From contig CASIBY010000018.1 of assembly GCA_949373095.1 (NCBI GenBank), positions 62,001 to 126,000 on the forward strand: a stretch of 64,000 nucleotides of DNA, given 5' to 3'. Under the pieces are notes generated by a model. That model ran no database searches. It was given only the letters and a program-made list of their open reading frames with translations, and was not told where the DNA came from. This document shows, in pieces, positions 49,162 through 59,641 of this stretch. The position numbers and the translations under genes are program-made. The number at the start of each line of letters is the position of its first letter. The first letter of the stretch is position 1. The DNA comes from Candidatus Poseidoniaceae archaeon (GTDB taxonomy: Archaea; Thermoplasmatota; Poseidoniia; Poseidoniales; Poseidoniaceae).

Positions 49162-50835
49162 CTACCGACGAACTAGGCGCCAATGCAAGATGATGGAATC
49201 CGAAACGGTTTGGCGGTCGGAAGATTGTCCCGCGCGTTCACCGTTCAAGAAATACTCCCATCCGGACCCCTCTTCTCCATTAATTGAAACCACATAGGAG
49301 CCAAGTTCAGTTGATTCAACATTCACCTCCCATGATGCTTCATCAGCCGCTGCGAGTGTAAGGTCAAGAGCTGTTTGATAGCCATTCAAACCGCCTACAA
49401 CCTGCTGCTCTCCATCAATTTCAAGAATCACAATTTGAGTGTCAATCCAAGATTCAGGCCACGTTTCATTCCAAGTATCTGAACCATCTGTTGAGCTGTT
49501 TTCAATCACTGATTGAGACCATCTCGAAGAAAGGTCTGGGGTGATTGCAAGGGTCGAAACAAGAAGAACGAGCATGACAAGTCTCCACGTCCATTCATTG
49601 CGATTGAGGGATGAAGCATAGGCTCCAATTGAGAGGGTGGAAATCAATAGGATGGCCCCTATAATCGGGACCCAATCGTAGTCCTGGGAATCAGTTGTAA
49701 CAGTAAGTTGTTGAACATACATCATGAGGACGCCAGCATCATTCCCCATTGCTATTCTGCTTTCTCCAAAGGACGGGGCTGCTGTTCCGTAACCGTCATG
49801 CGGCGTTGAAAAATTGACAGTAGAGGTGATGTTTCCAGTCTCAGTGATAGTTGTAACGGCCCAATTGCCATTTGGTTGATTTACAGGATACCATACTGTT
49901 TGGGCGCTCCCCCATGCCAGTTCCCCATTGGTCGTAGTTGGATGCTCTGAAACAAGAGAACAGTTGCGTTCACAGTCAAAAATTGAGAGAAATGAACTGT
50001 CTCCAGTAACCACATACCGTTCATTGGAAATCGGAATGGCTGGCGAGGCCCCCCCTTGGTGAATTGTGACTGTACTGCCGTTCGTAACATTTAGCAAATG
50101 AATCGTGCTCGTTGCTCCTCTCTGTACGTGAACAAAAATACCCGATGATGTTTGAATCGGTGCATGACGGATGGAACCCCCTAAATCTGCAATCAACGAC
50201 GATGTTCCATTACGCGATACTTTCCAAATGTTCCCAGATTCATCTCCCTGCCAAAATGCATCGTCGGTGGTCAAGATTCCATTACGCCACCCCAGGCCTA
50301 GTTCAACTTCGAAATCCATTTCGCCGTTTGAAATGCAGAGGCGCATCATACCGGTTCGAGTCGGGACAACCAAATGGTCGCCGTCCTGAGCAATTGCTCC
50401 GGTAATGCCCCAGCCCTGTGATGCTGATGTTCGGTTCCAAAGCGAGGTCCCATCATCTGCCCGTAAAACCTCTACAGTTCCGTCTGCCCATCCTACTGCA
50501 ATAAGGTCGGGCCAAGAGCCGCAGGGGCCAAATCCACTAGAAAGAAGGAGAAGGGGGCTCATATCATGTTGAACGGTTGTTGCACTCGTTCGGTTCCATC
50601 GCTCTTCACCCCCGGTTGAAAATGCGAACACCTGTGGCCTCTCTTCTCCAGTCCAAAATCCAGAGGTCCGAACGTAAACGGAGCCATTGTCTATAATCGG
50701 ATGAGTGGTAATGTAGCCCTCGGGAAGATCGATTTCCCATTCTAACTTCCATGATTCTGGCGTCATTGCCTGCGCAGGAAAAAGCACGCTAAGCGTTGCG
50801 AGGAGGAGACAGGCAAGGACCGTTCGCCGGACCAT
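49162..50835 (-). CDS. Secreted PQQ-like beta-propeller protein with TM helices and C-terminal DUF4430-like domain
   Basis: Signal peptide MVRRTVLACLLLATLSVLFPAQA; propeller blades; C-terminal GYQTALDLTLAAADEA..YVVSINGEEGSGWEYFLNGERAGQSSDRQTVSDSIILHW. Confidence 0.72.
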   Translation of the reverse strand: MVRRTVLACLLLATLSVLFPAQAMTPESWKLEWEIDLPEGYITTHPIIDNGSVYVRTSGFWTGEERPQVFAFSTGGEERWNRTSATTVQHDMSPLLLLSSGFGPCGSWPDLIAVGWADGTVEVLRADDGTSLWNRTSASQGWGITGAIAQDGDHLVVPTRTGMMRLCISNGEMDFEVELGLGWRNGILTTDDAFWQGDESGNIWKVSRNGTSSLIADLGGSIRHAPIQTSSGIFVHVQRGATSTIHLLNVTNGSTVTIHQGGASPAIPISNERYVVTGDSSFLSIFDCERNCSLVSEHPTTTNGELAWGSAQTVWYPVNQPNGNWAVTTITETGNITSTVNFSTPHDGYGTAAPSFGESRIAMGNDAGVLMMYVQQLTVTTDSQDYDWVPIIGAILLISTLSIGAYASSLNRNEWTWRLVMLVLLVSTLAITPDLSSRWSQSVIENSSTDGSDTWNETWPESWIDTQIVILEIDGEQQVVGGLNGYQTALDLTLAAADEASWEVNVESTELGSYVVSINGEEGSGWEYFLNGERAGQSSDRQTVSDSIILHWRLVRR

Positions 50836-50839
50836 ACGA

Positions 50840-52858
50840 TCACTCCGTGACCGATTGAATGGCCGCCCGTAGCAAAGCGCTGACTTCTTTTCCATCCGCA
50901 CCGCCAGCCGCTTGCATAACGATGCCCATCAAAGGGCCCATGGCGCCCATGCCCCGTTCTTTGACAAAGTCAAGGCGTTCGGCAATGATCTTGTCAATCA
51001 CGTCTGCAAGTCCACTAACATCTGCCGGGGCAAGTCCGTTGGCCTCACAATACGAACTTAGCAATTCCATTGATGGGTTTTGACCCCCATGAGTTTCAAT
51101 AACGCTATCGACGTGCTCACGGGATAGATGTCCGCCCTCTCTCAATTTGAGGACGTTGACAAGGAGGGATGGGTGTTCCTCGTCATGAACCAAAAGCAGT
51201 GATGCCCATCCCTTTGCGGGTATGCCTTCCACATGATTCCAAAACACATCGTCCAGTTCCCTTGCAAGCAATTGAGATGCCTGATCGTTTGAGATGTCAA
51301 ACCCAGAGAGTCGTTCCGCTCGTTCGTCATCTGACATGGGAAGATTATCCAGAATATCACCCCAGTGCGATGTCGTAACACTTTGAGGGGGGACATCGGT
51401 TTCCGGATACATTCGGGACCGTCCCGGGAGAGGGCGCATAGGCGCAGTTGTCCCGTCTTCTGGAGAGCCTTTCTTTACGACAACGTTTCGAACCTCTTGC
51501 GGAATGCGATGCCAGGCAAGGCGGGCTCGGTTTAATGCAGCTTCAAGTGCTAGTTCAGCCTGCCAGAATGGTGCACAGCAAAGCACATATCCGTCTGTTT
51601 CGTTCAAGTCTAATGATGTACGAACACTGTTGATTTCTTCTTCGGTGATGCCGTATGCTGGGAGTTCATCGGCGTGGAAAATCCCCTTGACTCCGGCGAG
51701 TTTTGCTGCTCCAGCGAGTTCACGGCCCAATCGTGGAAGTTGGGCACCGTTGTGGTCGACTGCTTTGACCCCTAATTTTCCTTTGAGGCCAGGAAGAGGT
51801 AACGCGATCATCCGTGAACCGCTGCTCAACCCCTCTTGAATCATCTTTGAATCGCACGCAGTGAATGCATCGGTAACATCGTATGAAATCCATGGAAGGG
51901 CTTCTTCAACTCGATTAGCAACTTGCTGCTCAACGTCTGCATTGTCCTCATCCCGGTGCGATGGGAGAGTGGGGAGGTTCAAACTGCCTCTCAAGTCATT
52001 TGCAAGACGATAAAAGTGGAGTTGGCGGGCCATTTCCAATCGGATGATACGCGGAATCCAGTCCAAATCCTGACACCCTTTGATTTCAACTCGGTCACCT
52101 GCGCCAATAGATACATTCAGGTCTTGGCGAATACTTCCAAGTCCGCGGCGAACTTTTCGGGTTTGACGCAGGACCCGACCAAGAGCGATGGCCGTGGATT
52201 TGGCATGTTCTGGAGTTTGCACTTCAGGAGATGTTGCAATCTCAATCAGAGGCAATCCCAACCGGTCGAGATTGTAGAGTACTTGTTGGCCTCCTGGAAC
52301 ATCTATTGTATCCAATTTCCGAGCACTGTCTTCTTCCAGACAAAGGACGTCAACACCCACTGGTCCTTCTGCAGTTTGTAAAACACCGCCTGTAGCAATC
52401 AGAGAAGTTCGTTGAAAACCACTGGTGTTAGAACCATCAACAACGGTTTTCCGCATGGTTTGAATCAGTGAAACAGGATTGGCATTGAGCAAGGCGGCGA
52501 CGGTGAGTGAAATCTCAACTGCATCCTCGTCAAGGTCTACCGGTGGTTGTTCATCAAGTTCAATCAAACCTGCATTGGGTGATTGAGCATAAATGAATGA
52601 GCGATTTCGCTTTGCCTCAAAGCGTGCAGCAATGTCAATTGCTCCACCTTCTCCACGGGATGCCCGTAATTTTCGGGCAAAGCGAGGCCAATGGTCTGGG
52701 ACGGTTTCAACCGTGACATCGTAGAGTTCACCTGTTTGACGTGAGTGAAGTTTTCCCGTCGCTAATTGCTGATGCACTTCGAGGCCACACATGAAGCCGA
52801 TTTGGACAGGGTCCAACAGGTCGGGGCGGTCAACATCACCTTCGGGTTCACCGGCCAT
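50840..52858 (-). CDS. gatE: Glutamyl-tRNA(Gln) amidotransferase subunit E
   Basis: MCGLEVHQQLATGKLHSRQ; SFIYAQSPNAGLIELDEQPP; GatB/E C-terminal domain. Confidence 0.95.
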   Translation of the reverse strand: MAGEPEGDVDRPDLLDPVQIGFMCGLEVHQQLATGKLHSRQTGELYDVTVETVPDHWPRFARKLRASRGEGGAIDIAARFEAKRNRSFIYAQSPNAGLIELDEQPPVDLDEDAVEISLTVAALLNANPVSLIQTMRKTVVDGSNTSGFQRTSLIATGGVLQTAEGPVGVDVLCLEEDSARKLDTIDVPGGQQVLYNLDRLGLPLIEIATSPEVQTPEHAKSTAIALGRVLRQTRKVRRGLGSIRQDLNVSIGAGDRVEIKGCQDLDWIPRIIRLEMARQLHFYRLANDLRGSLNLPTLPSHRDEDNADVEQQVANRVEEALPWISYDVTDAFTACDSKMIQEGLSSGSRMIALPLPGLKGKLGVKAVDHNGAQLPRLGRELAGAAKLAGVKGIFHADELPAYGITEEEINSVRTSLDLNETDGYVLCCAPFWQAELALEAALNRARLAWHRIPQEVRNVVVKKGSPEDGTTAPMRPLPGRSRMYPETDVPPQSVTTSHWGDILDNLPMSDDERAERLSGFDISNDQASQLLARELDDVFWNHVEGIPAKGWASLLLVHDEEHPSLLVNVLKLREGGHLSREHVDSVIETHGGQNPSMELLSSYCEANGLAPADVSGLADVIDKIIAERLDFVKERGMGAMGPLMGIVMQAAGGADGKEVSALLRAAIQSVTE

Positions 52859-52905
52859 GAGCCTGCGACGGGCTCACCCTTCATGAGCACCACCCTCAAT
52901 TGGTG

Positions 52906-55038
52906 TCAAACCACTTGCAGGGTCTCATATCCTGACGGGCGCATCATTCGGCCATCTAGACATAGTTTATCGATGATGTCTTCTGCTTTCTCACGGTTGA
53001 TTTCGTTGCGCTCAGCCTCTGTTAATACATCGAGTAAATTTGCGGAACTTCCTGATTCATTCTGTAGGGTTGAGACCAAGTCAAGAATGATTCTCTCCTG
53101 ATTTCGGACCGTCCCTTTCTTTCCAGATTGCATAGTCGTCTCGTCGAAATGTTCACCCATCAAATCGTGGCGCCAAGTCTTAGTGAGGAGAATGGCTCGT
53201 TCTGCATCCTCAAGGTTTGCATCTTGTGAAAGACGAATCCGAGCGCTCGCTTCTGATAGGCGGGAAAGGGCTTCAAGAGAACGGGCGGTGATTGCTACGC
53301 TATCGGTAGATTCCCCCCCAGCTTTACGAGTTTCAACGTAATAGGCGACTATAGCTGCCTGTGCGTCCTCCGTAAGTTTAGGGTGAATGTTTCGTTTGGA
53401 GTAGGCGATGTATTTCCGGAGGATTTCACGAGACAAGATGTCGTAATCCTCTTTCTTCTTCTTGCTGACCTTTTGTGTTATTGCGGTTGGGCGAGATGGA
53501 TCGGGTAATGAGCCTTCGTTGACCAATAATTCGCTACTACCTTTCATACGGTTTGCAATGATGTGTTGAGCAATCTTCTGGTCGTTATCTGCATCTGCTG
53601 TGTCGGTAATGAGCCATATGATGTCAAAACGAGAAACCAACGGTGGCGCAAGGTCAATTTGAGCAGTGAAGGGGAGGTCACTCACCGGTTCAAATCGGCC
53701 CGCTTTCGGGTTTGCTGCAGCAAGAACCGCACAGCGTGTCCTAAGACTCGCGTTGATTCCTGCCTTAGAAATTGAAATGCGTTGCTGTTCCATGGCTTCG
53801 TGCATACTGGAACGATCTGAGCTGTTCATCTTGTCAAATTCGTCAATCGCTGCGAGACCTAGGTCAGCCAATACCAGTGCACCCGCCTCAAGCGTCCAGC
53901 GGCCATCTGCCGTAGCGTCTTGAACTGCGGCTGCGGTTAACCCTGCTGCCGAAGCTGATTGTCCGGACGTGAACCTTCCACGAGGAGAAATCGACGCCAT
54001 GTAGTTCAGCAGTTGCGACTTTGCAACACCAGGGTCTCCCATGAGCAAGATGTGAATGTCACCACGGTTTCTTGTTCCGTCTGAATTCAACTGTGCCACT
54101 CCACCGAATAATTGCAGCATGAGCGATTTCTTGATGTGGCCCATGCCAAAAATTGAGGGTGCGATGCTCCGTGTAAGCAAATCGTAAACGTCGGGCTTTC
54201 GTGCGATATTTCTGATTTCCAATTCTTCTTCTTCTGAAATTATGATTTCTTCCAACGGAATATTTTGCCGTTCAAGTGAGTGGATGCGAAGGAAAATATC
54301 GAAAACTGGAGTGTCTTTTCCTCCCTTTCGTTGTGAACGAATGAAAAGAACACCGTTGGCCTTGACTCGGTCACCTGGATTGAGTTTACCCGCTAGGTCT
54401 TGCTCACCGATACAGATGATGCGTTCTGGCTGGATACCACCTTTCATCTGTTCTGGTAATTCCTGAAGTTCAATGAACTGGGAGTTGATGAGATGCGATG
54501 CTTGTTGTTGCAATTGGAACCGTGTTTGGCGTTTTGGACGACCGCATCCCCCGTCTATTTGTGAACATTCAAGCGGTTCAATCAATTCTTGCTCGTTCGG
54601 TTGATTGATTTCGATGGTGTGGCCGCAGGCAATGCATTCAAAGACAGCAGAATATAATCGGGGACGAACACCGGAGATTTTGGTCGTCACTGCATCAAGA
54701 GCAACCATTTGGCCAATATCATCTGCCCTCAATTGAGACACAGTGCGAATCTGGTCGCTAGGGAGGTGCTCAATTCGAACGAAGGGAAGAATGGTTCCAT
54801 GTCCAGCATCGAGTAGAAATTGGTGAAGTGCTCTGTTTGCCGCTGAGAAGTGGAGGTCGGGATTTGCTAAGAGATCCTGCGCAAACTCGTGGTCATACCC
54901 TTCAATGACTCGGTATGATATGGTCATTGATTGCTCGTCGGGCCACATGTGTGCAAGATTATGCACTGCCTCCGAGAAGTTGTCTTGAATCAATGAAGTC
55001 CAACGAGCAGGCAAATCAAATTCTTGAATTGAGACCAT
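52906..55038 (-). CDS. mcm: Replicative minichromosome maintenance (MCM) helicase
   Basis: HILLMGDPGVAKSQLLNYMASISPRGRFTSGQSASAAGLTAAAVQD; DLGLAAIDEFDKMNSSDRSSMHEAMEQQ; start placed at ATG 55038. Confidence 0.97.
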   Translation of the reverse strand: MVSIQEFDLPARWTSLIQDNFSEAVHNLAHMWPDEQSMTISYRVIEGYDHEFAQDLLANPDLHFSAANRALHQFLLDAGHGTILPFVRIEHLPSDQIRTVSQLRADDIGQMVALDAVTTKISGVRPRLYSAVFECIACGHTIEINQPNEQELIEPLECSQIDGGCGRPKRQTRFQLQQQASHLINSQFIELQELPEQMKGGIQPERIICIGEQDLAGKLNPGDRVKANGVLFIRSQRKGGKDTPVFDIFLRIHSLERQNIPLEEIIISEEEELEIRNIARKPDVYDLLTRSIAPSIFGMGHIKKSLMLQLFGGVAQLNSDGTRNRGDIHILLMGDPGVAKSQLLNYMASISPRGRFTSGQSASAAGLTAAAVQDATADGRWTLEAGALVLADLGLAAIDEFDKMNSSDRSSMHEAMEQQRISISKAGINASLRTRCAVLAAANPKAGRFEPVSDLPFTAQIDLAPPLVSRFDIIWLITDTADADNDQKIAQHIIANRMKGSSELLVNEGSLPDPSRPTAITQKVSKKKKEDYDILSREILRKYIAYSKRNIHPKLTEDAQAAIVAYYVETRKAGGESTDSVAITARSLEALSRLSEASARIRLSQDANLEDAERAILLTKTWRHDLMGEHFDETTMQSGKKGTVRNQERIILDLVSTLQNESGSSANLLDVLTEAERNEINREKAEDIIDKLCLDGRMMRPSGYETLQVV

Positions 55039-55227
55039 ATCTTTCCCACCCGTAGATACCCTACTCGGTTGCCTAGGGTACATAATGAATTCCCAAACGG
55101 AGCACTACCCCTTGGTTTCCACTGGAGAGTATGCCTTTTGCTGGGCCCTTTTCCCAGCCTTCTGAGATGACCATTGGAACCCAGCCAGAACCGCAGGACA
55201 AATGAATCACCGCTCGTTACCCGTACC

Positions 55228-56253
55228 ATGCCTGAGCACCGATTCACCCCTGTTCGTGGCCGTATTGACCGCTGGTCGTTTGAATCTGAACTACTCAAGA
55301 ATCGTTTGGGGGATCCCACTGAACGAGAAATTCTCGTACACATTGCACCTGAAGGAATCAGTCTGCTGGAGGCAGGGGGAGCGCTCCCTGTCATCATTTA
55401 CCTTGCCCCATTCACATCAAGTGGCCCGCAGCGTGCAGGATGGAAGGCTTTCGGGGAGACGCTGCCTCAGCGGCATGAACGGTTGGTTTCAGAAGGAGTC
55501 ATGGAGCCCGTGATTCTGGTCATGCCCGACACGTTCACTTCCCTAGGAGGTAACCAATTCGTTGATTCTCCTGTTCTCGGAAAGTGGTCTTCATGGCTAG
55601 CCGATGGGCTACGCCCCGAGATTGTGAGCAGATACGCTACGAACGAACGATTTGGACTTGTAGGGAAATCGTCCGGAGGATACGGTTCAATGGTCAATGG
55701 TATGCTTCGGCCCGATGCTTGGTCTGCTCTTGCTTCTCATTCAGGAGATGTTGGATTTGAATTGATGTACGGTGGTTCTTGGGGAGAAACCGTCACTCAC
55801 GTTGCACCAGACGGTTCAGCTGAAGCCTATCTTGCTCGACTTGCGAACGCACCGTCAATGAGGTCCTCGGATTTTCACACGATGATGATGTGTGCACTTG
55901 CAGCATCTTACGACCCGCGCCCCGTTGATGCTTTGCTTCATTTGGGCGTGAAGTTGCCTGTTGATCTCAGCACCTGTATCGTTGATACTGAGGCTTGGGG
56001 ACGATGGATGACTTTTGACCCTCTTTCAATGGTGGAACTCCATCACGACGCTCTGGCTGAAATGAAATTATTCTTCGTAGACTGTGGGGGGCAAGACCAG
56101 TATCATATCCATTATGGAACTCGCCGATTTGTCGCAAGGCTTGACGCTCTTTCTGTCCCCAATGTGTACGAAGAATTTATTGGGACTCACAGTGGGATTG
56201 ACCACCGCCTTGATGTTTCGTTTCCTCTTCTCTCAAAAGCACTGCGAGAATGA
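55228..56253 (+). CDS. Alpha/beta hydrolase, esterase D/enterochelin esterase-like
   Basis: RFGLVGKSSGGYGSMVNGMLRPDAWSALASHSGD nucleophile elbow; MPEHRFTPVRG start. Confidence 0.8.
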   Translation: MPEHRFTPVRGRIDRWSFESELLKNRLGDPTEREILVHIAPEGISLLEAGGALPVIIYLAPFTSSGPQRAGWKAFGETLPQRHERLVSEGVMEPVILVMPDTFTSLGGNQFVDSPVLGKWSSWLADGLRPEIVSRYATNERFGLVGKSSGGYGSMVNGMLRPDAWSALASHSGDVGFELMYGGSWGETVTHVAPDGSAEAYLARLANAPSMRSSDFHTMMMCALAASYDPRPVDALLHLGVKLPVDLSTCIVDTEAWGRWMTFDPLSMVELHHDALAEMKLFFVDCGGQDQYHIHYGTRRFVARLDALSVPNVYEEFIGTHSGIDHRLDVSFPLLSKALRE

Positions 56254-56304
56254 TGCAACGAAACCAAGCGGTTTCTTCTTGAGGCGCCGACTTGTGGTTG
56301 CGCT

Positions 56305-57417
56305 ATGGACGAGCCCATGGATTACGCAAGTGCTGGGGTTGATATTGACCTTGAAGGCTCTGCAGTTGCATCCCTTATCGGAGCCTTGAGCCAGAGCGTT
56401 CGCAAATCTGGAACACCAGGGGCGCCCGTTGACCTCCCCGGAGGATTTGGCGGACTCATTGAATTCGGAGACAGCTTACTGGCAATGGCTACTGATGGAG
56501 TCGGAAGCAAATTACAAATTGCAACAATGCTAGAACAATGGGGCGGCGTTGGTATTGACTGCATGGCAATGAACGTCAATGACCTGTTGTGTGTTGGCGC
56601 AGAACCGATTGCCTTCGTAGACTATGTCGCTGTGCCAAAACCTGACCCAGCCATTCATGCAGCACTTGGAGCGTCCCTTGCGGAAGCCTGCCGCCAAGCA
56701 AGAGTTACCTTGGCTGGCGGAGAAACTGCATCATTACCAGGAATTGTCACTGAATTGGACATGTCGGGAACCGCTCTTGGATGGTTGCCGAAAGGAGAGG
56801 CCATCACTGGAGAACATCTGAAAGAAGGAGATGTGTTGATCGGCCTCCCCGCATCAGGAATTCACTCAAACGGCTACTCTTTGGTTCGACGAATCGTTGA
56901 ACATGCAGGAATTGACTACCGTTCCCCAGCACCCTTTGATAGTGAACACCCCCATCGTACACTCATTCGTTGGACTGAAGGTGAGCCGACCATGGGTGAA
57001 GTGGTTCTAAACCCAACAAGGATTTACTGTGACCCTGTAGTTGATTTGCTCAATGAAGCACGAAACGGTTCATCTTTTTCAATTTCCGACATTCATGGTA
57101 TTTGCCACGTAACAGGCGGTGGACTGTCAAATCTCCTTCGCCTTCACGGTTCCTTAGGATGGTCCATTGATTCTCCGCTCCCAGTGCTGCCTGAATTCAA
57201 GTGGTTGCAGGAAGCAGGAGGGGTGGAAACCCGAGAGATGTATCGTACGTTCAACATGGGAATGGGAATGGTCATTGCAGTTGACAAAACCCATGCGCAA
57301 GGCATCACTGACTGGATTTCCGCACGACTCCCAGGGACTGCAGTTGTCGGTTCTGTAACCAATGACGGCCATGTTGTTACCCACGCTATTGAAGGCGTTG
57401 AATTCTCTCATTATTGA
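56305..57417 (+). CDS. purM: Phosphoribosylformylglycinamidine cyclo-ligase
   Basis: MATDGVGSKLQIATMLEQWGGVGIDCMAMNVNDLLCVGAEPIAFVDYVAV; LAGGETASLPG. Confidence 0.95.
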   Translation: MDEPMDYASAGVDIDLEGSAVASLIGALSQSVRKSGTPGAPVDLPGGFGGLIEFGDSLLAMATDGVGSKLQIATMLEQWGGVGIDCMAMNVNDLLCVGAEPIAFVDYVAVPKPDPAIHAALGASLAEACRQARVTLAGGETASLPGIVTELDMSGTALGWLPKGEAITGEHLKEGDVLIGLPASGIHSNGYSLVRRIVEHAGIDYRSPAPFDSEHPHRTLIRWTEGEPTMGEVVLNPTRIYCDPVVDLLNEARNGSSFSISDIHGICHVTGGGLSNLLRLHGSLGWSIDSPLPVLPEFKWLQEAGGVETREMYRTFNMGMGMVIAVDKTHAQGITDWISARLPGTAVVGSVTNDGHVVTHAIEGVEFSHY

Positions 57418-57465
57418 TTTGGCTCGCGTCGGTGCGGTCTTGAGGGAGAGGTTCTTCCCCGATTT

Positions 57466-58809
57466 ATGACCGGAGAACATGAGGGGGCGAAATCTCCCGG
57501 TCATCTTTGGCTTGAAGGCAGAACCCTCGTGCATTTGCGTGAAGACCAAGAGCGCCCAACCCACATGCCAAGGGGGCCAGCAAAACGTACAGGACCCGGA
57601 TTCCTTAATCCTGCAATGGCGCCGGCCCGAACACGGTCTGTGATGCTGCTCGCCGATGCATTGGAGCACGATTGGTTGGTCAAACCGGGCCACGACCTTC
57701 GCGCCCTGGACGCTCTTTGCGCTACTGGAGTACGCGTTCGGCGGTGGCGAAATGAACTACCTGCTGAAGTACAACCTCGCCTCCGAATTGCAGCGAACGA
57801 CCTCGACATCTTCGCTCTTGATTGGCTCAAGCGCTCCCATGACGCATTCCCTCCCAAAGTGACAGTAGGCCACGCCCTTGAGGATGACCGATACGAACGA
57901 ATTCCCGAAGGGACGATGGAGAACGGAATTTTTGTTATGCAAAACGACGCCCGAATTGCATTGATGGAAGCCGCCTATCAGTGGGTAGACCTCGACCCGT
58001 TTGGCTCTCCTGTTAATTTCCTAGACTCTGCTATCCAAGGACTCGCAAGAATCGGGTTCCTTGAAGTGACCGCTACCGATACCGCTGCTCTAACAGGCTC
58101 AAGCGCTTCATCCCAGCAACGCCGTTACGGAGCAAAGGGGATCGTTGATACCTATGCTCACGACGATGGAGTACGGGTTCTCCTCGGCCACGTGGCAACA
58201 ACTGCCGCTCGACATGACCGATTCATCGAACCGGTTCTAGCGCTGTTTGACGGCCATCATGTCCGTGTAAGTGTCAAGGTACGGCGGAGCAAGGAGCGTG
58301 CATCTGATGTCATGGACATGATGGGGTGGCGAATTCGTGAACCTAGTGGCGGCTACCGTTTTGTCCAGCATCCAACTCCCGAAGAGGTGGAGCGGGGAAG
58401 TGGGCCAATGTGGGTCGGTCCTCTTTGGAGTAAAGATATCGCTGGAAGGATGACTGAAGAGTGGGCACTTGCTCTATGCTCGCCCTCAATTGATGAAATT
58501 GAACTGGCAAGAACTGCTGGGTTAGAATGGGACGATGCCGACCAAGAATACTCCCAACGCGAAGTGCGAAGGAGTGTTCGTTACATTGCCGATGCTGCAG
58601 ATTTGATGAGTCGGGAGCACCTTTTGTTGCATATTGATGACCTTCCTAATATGGCGGGAGTGACACACGCTCCGAAAATGGAAGTCCTGTTTGCATCGCT
58701 CAGAGAGCACGGACATTGTGCGGCCCGAGTCCCTGATATTGACCCGTTTTTTGCCACCGATGCTCCACTTGAAGCGGTTCTTGAGCGTGTTCGTGCGCTG
58801 GTCGGATAA
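57466..58809 (+). CDS. trm1: tRNA (guanine(26)-N(2))-dimethyltransferase Trm1
   Basis: FLNPAMAPARTRSVMLLADAL; DLDPFGSPVNFLDSAIQGLARIGFLEVTATDTAALTGS. Confidence 0.93.
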   Translation: MTGEHEGAKSPGHLWLEGRTLVHLREDQERPTHMPRGPAKRTGPGFLNPAMAPARTRSVMLLADALEHDWLVKPGHDLRALDALCATGVRVRRWRNELPAEVQPRLRIAANDLDIFALDWLKRSHDAFPPKVTVGHALEDDRYERIPEGTMENGIFVMQNDARIALMEAAYQWVDLDPFGSPVNFLDSAIQGLARIGFLEVTATDTAALTGSSASSQQRRYGAKGIVDTYAHDDGVRVLLGHVATTAARHDRFIEPVLALFDGHHVRVSVKVRRSKERASDVMDMMGWRIREPSGGYRFVQHPTPEEVERGSGPMWVGPLWSKDIAGRMTEEWALALCSPSIDEIELARTAGLEWDDADQEYSQREVRRSVRYIADAADLMSREHLLLHIDDLPNMAGVTHAPKMEVLFASLREHGHCAARVPDIDPFFATDAPLEAVLERVRALVG

Positions 58810-58826
58810 CGGCCCAAAAGAGCTCT

Positions 58827-59585
58827 TCAACCGAATGATGGGTCAATATCTGTGATGTTGGTTGCCTCAGGGGCAGGAAGCATCTGTGAGGCGTTCTCGA
58901 TGATGTTTCGCACGTTATCTTCAATGTCCCGGGCGTTTTCAAGTAAGTCTGTCAGTGGGATTTCAAGCCCTGTCAAATCACTAATAGCTTCAACTGCAAT
59001 AGCAGCAGCTCGAGCGTCTGGATACATTGGATTCGCCTCTGAAAGAAGAGCGGTAATATCGATTCCCAAACGGTCACCTTCGCCCAATAAGAATCCGGTG
59101 ATTCCAGCAACAATTCCTTGCTGAATAGGTTCGATGTCCAAGTTCTTCAACCGGCTTCTCGATGCTTGGATTGACCCCACACCGAACAACGCTCCTTGTG
59201 TCAATTCCTTTTCTGGACGAACAAGTCCGTCAATGATGATCAGTCGGTCAAAACCGCCCTTTGTGAACCACTCGAGAACGGTGGATGCAAAGGTAATATC
59301 GGTTTCATTTCCGAACTGGATTTCAGAAGTGAAAACCCCAATTCCATCACCCTGATAGACACGCACAGGGTGTTTTGGAATCTCATTGTGAATGAGAGCA
59401 ACAGCAGGGAAATCAGCATGCATGACTGTTCCTAATTGTTTCAACTTTAGGGCTTTGATAATGTGAGACGTTGCAATAACACCGACCATTCCTGCCGTTG
59501 TGAAGCCGCATATAGCCACGCCTCCAGTTCTCGGGTCAGCGTCTTGGTGCAAAACTAACGCGTAAGATTGAAGATTTGCATCCAT
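58827..59585 (-). CDS. Proteasome assembly chaperone (PAC2) family protein
   Basis: GGVAICGFTTAGMVGVIATSHIIKALKLKQLGTVMHADFPAVALIHNEIPKHPVRVYQG. Confidence 0.88.
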   Translation of the reverse strand: MDANLQSYALVLHQDADPRTGGVAICGFTTAGMVGVIATSHIIKALKLKQLGTVMHADFPAVALIHNEIPKHPVRVYQGDGIGVFTSEIQFGNETDITFASTVLEWFTKGGFDRLIIIDGLVRPEKELTQGALFGVGSIQASRSRLKNLDIEPIQQGIVAGITGFLLGEGDRLGIDITALLSEANPMYPDARAAAIAVEAISDLTGLEIPLTDLLENARDIEDNVRNIIENASQMLPAPEATNITDIDPSFG

Positions 59586-59641
59586 TGTATTCCCTCCGAT
59601 TTGTATCCACTCGTCAGCCCATGAAAAGGCTCACGGCTGAA

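Noticed and set aside
51504-52381. Plus-strand ORFs of 111 and 152 aa opposite gatE
   Set aside because: gatE is strongly supported on the minus strand; these are antisense shadows.
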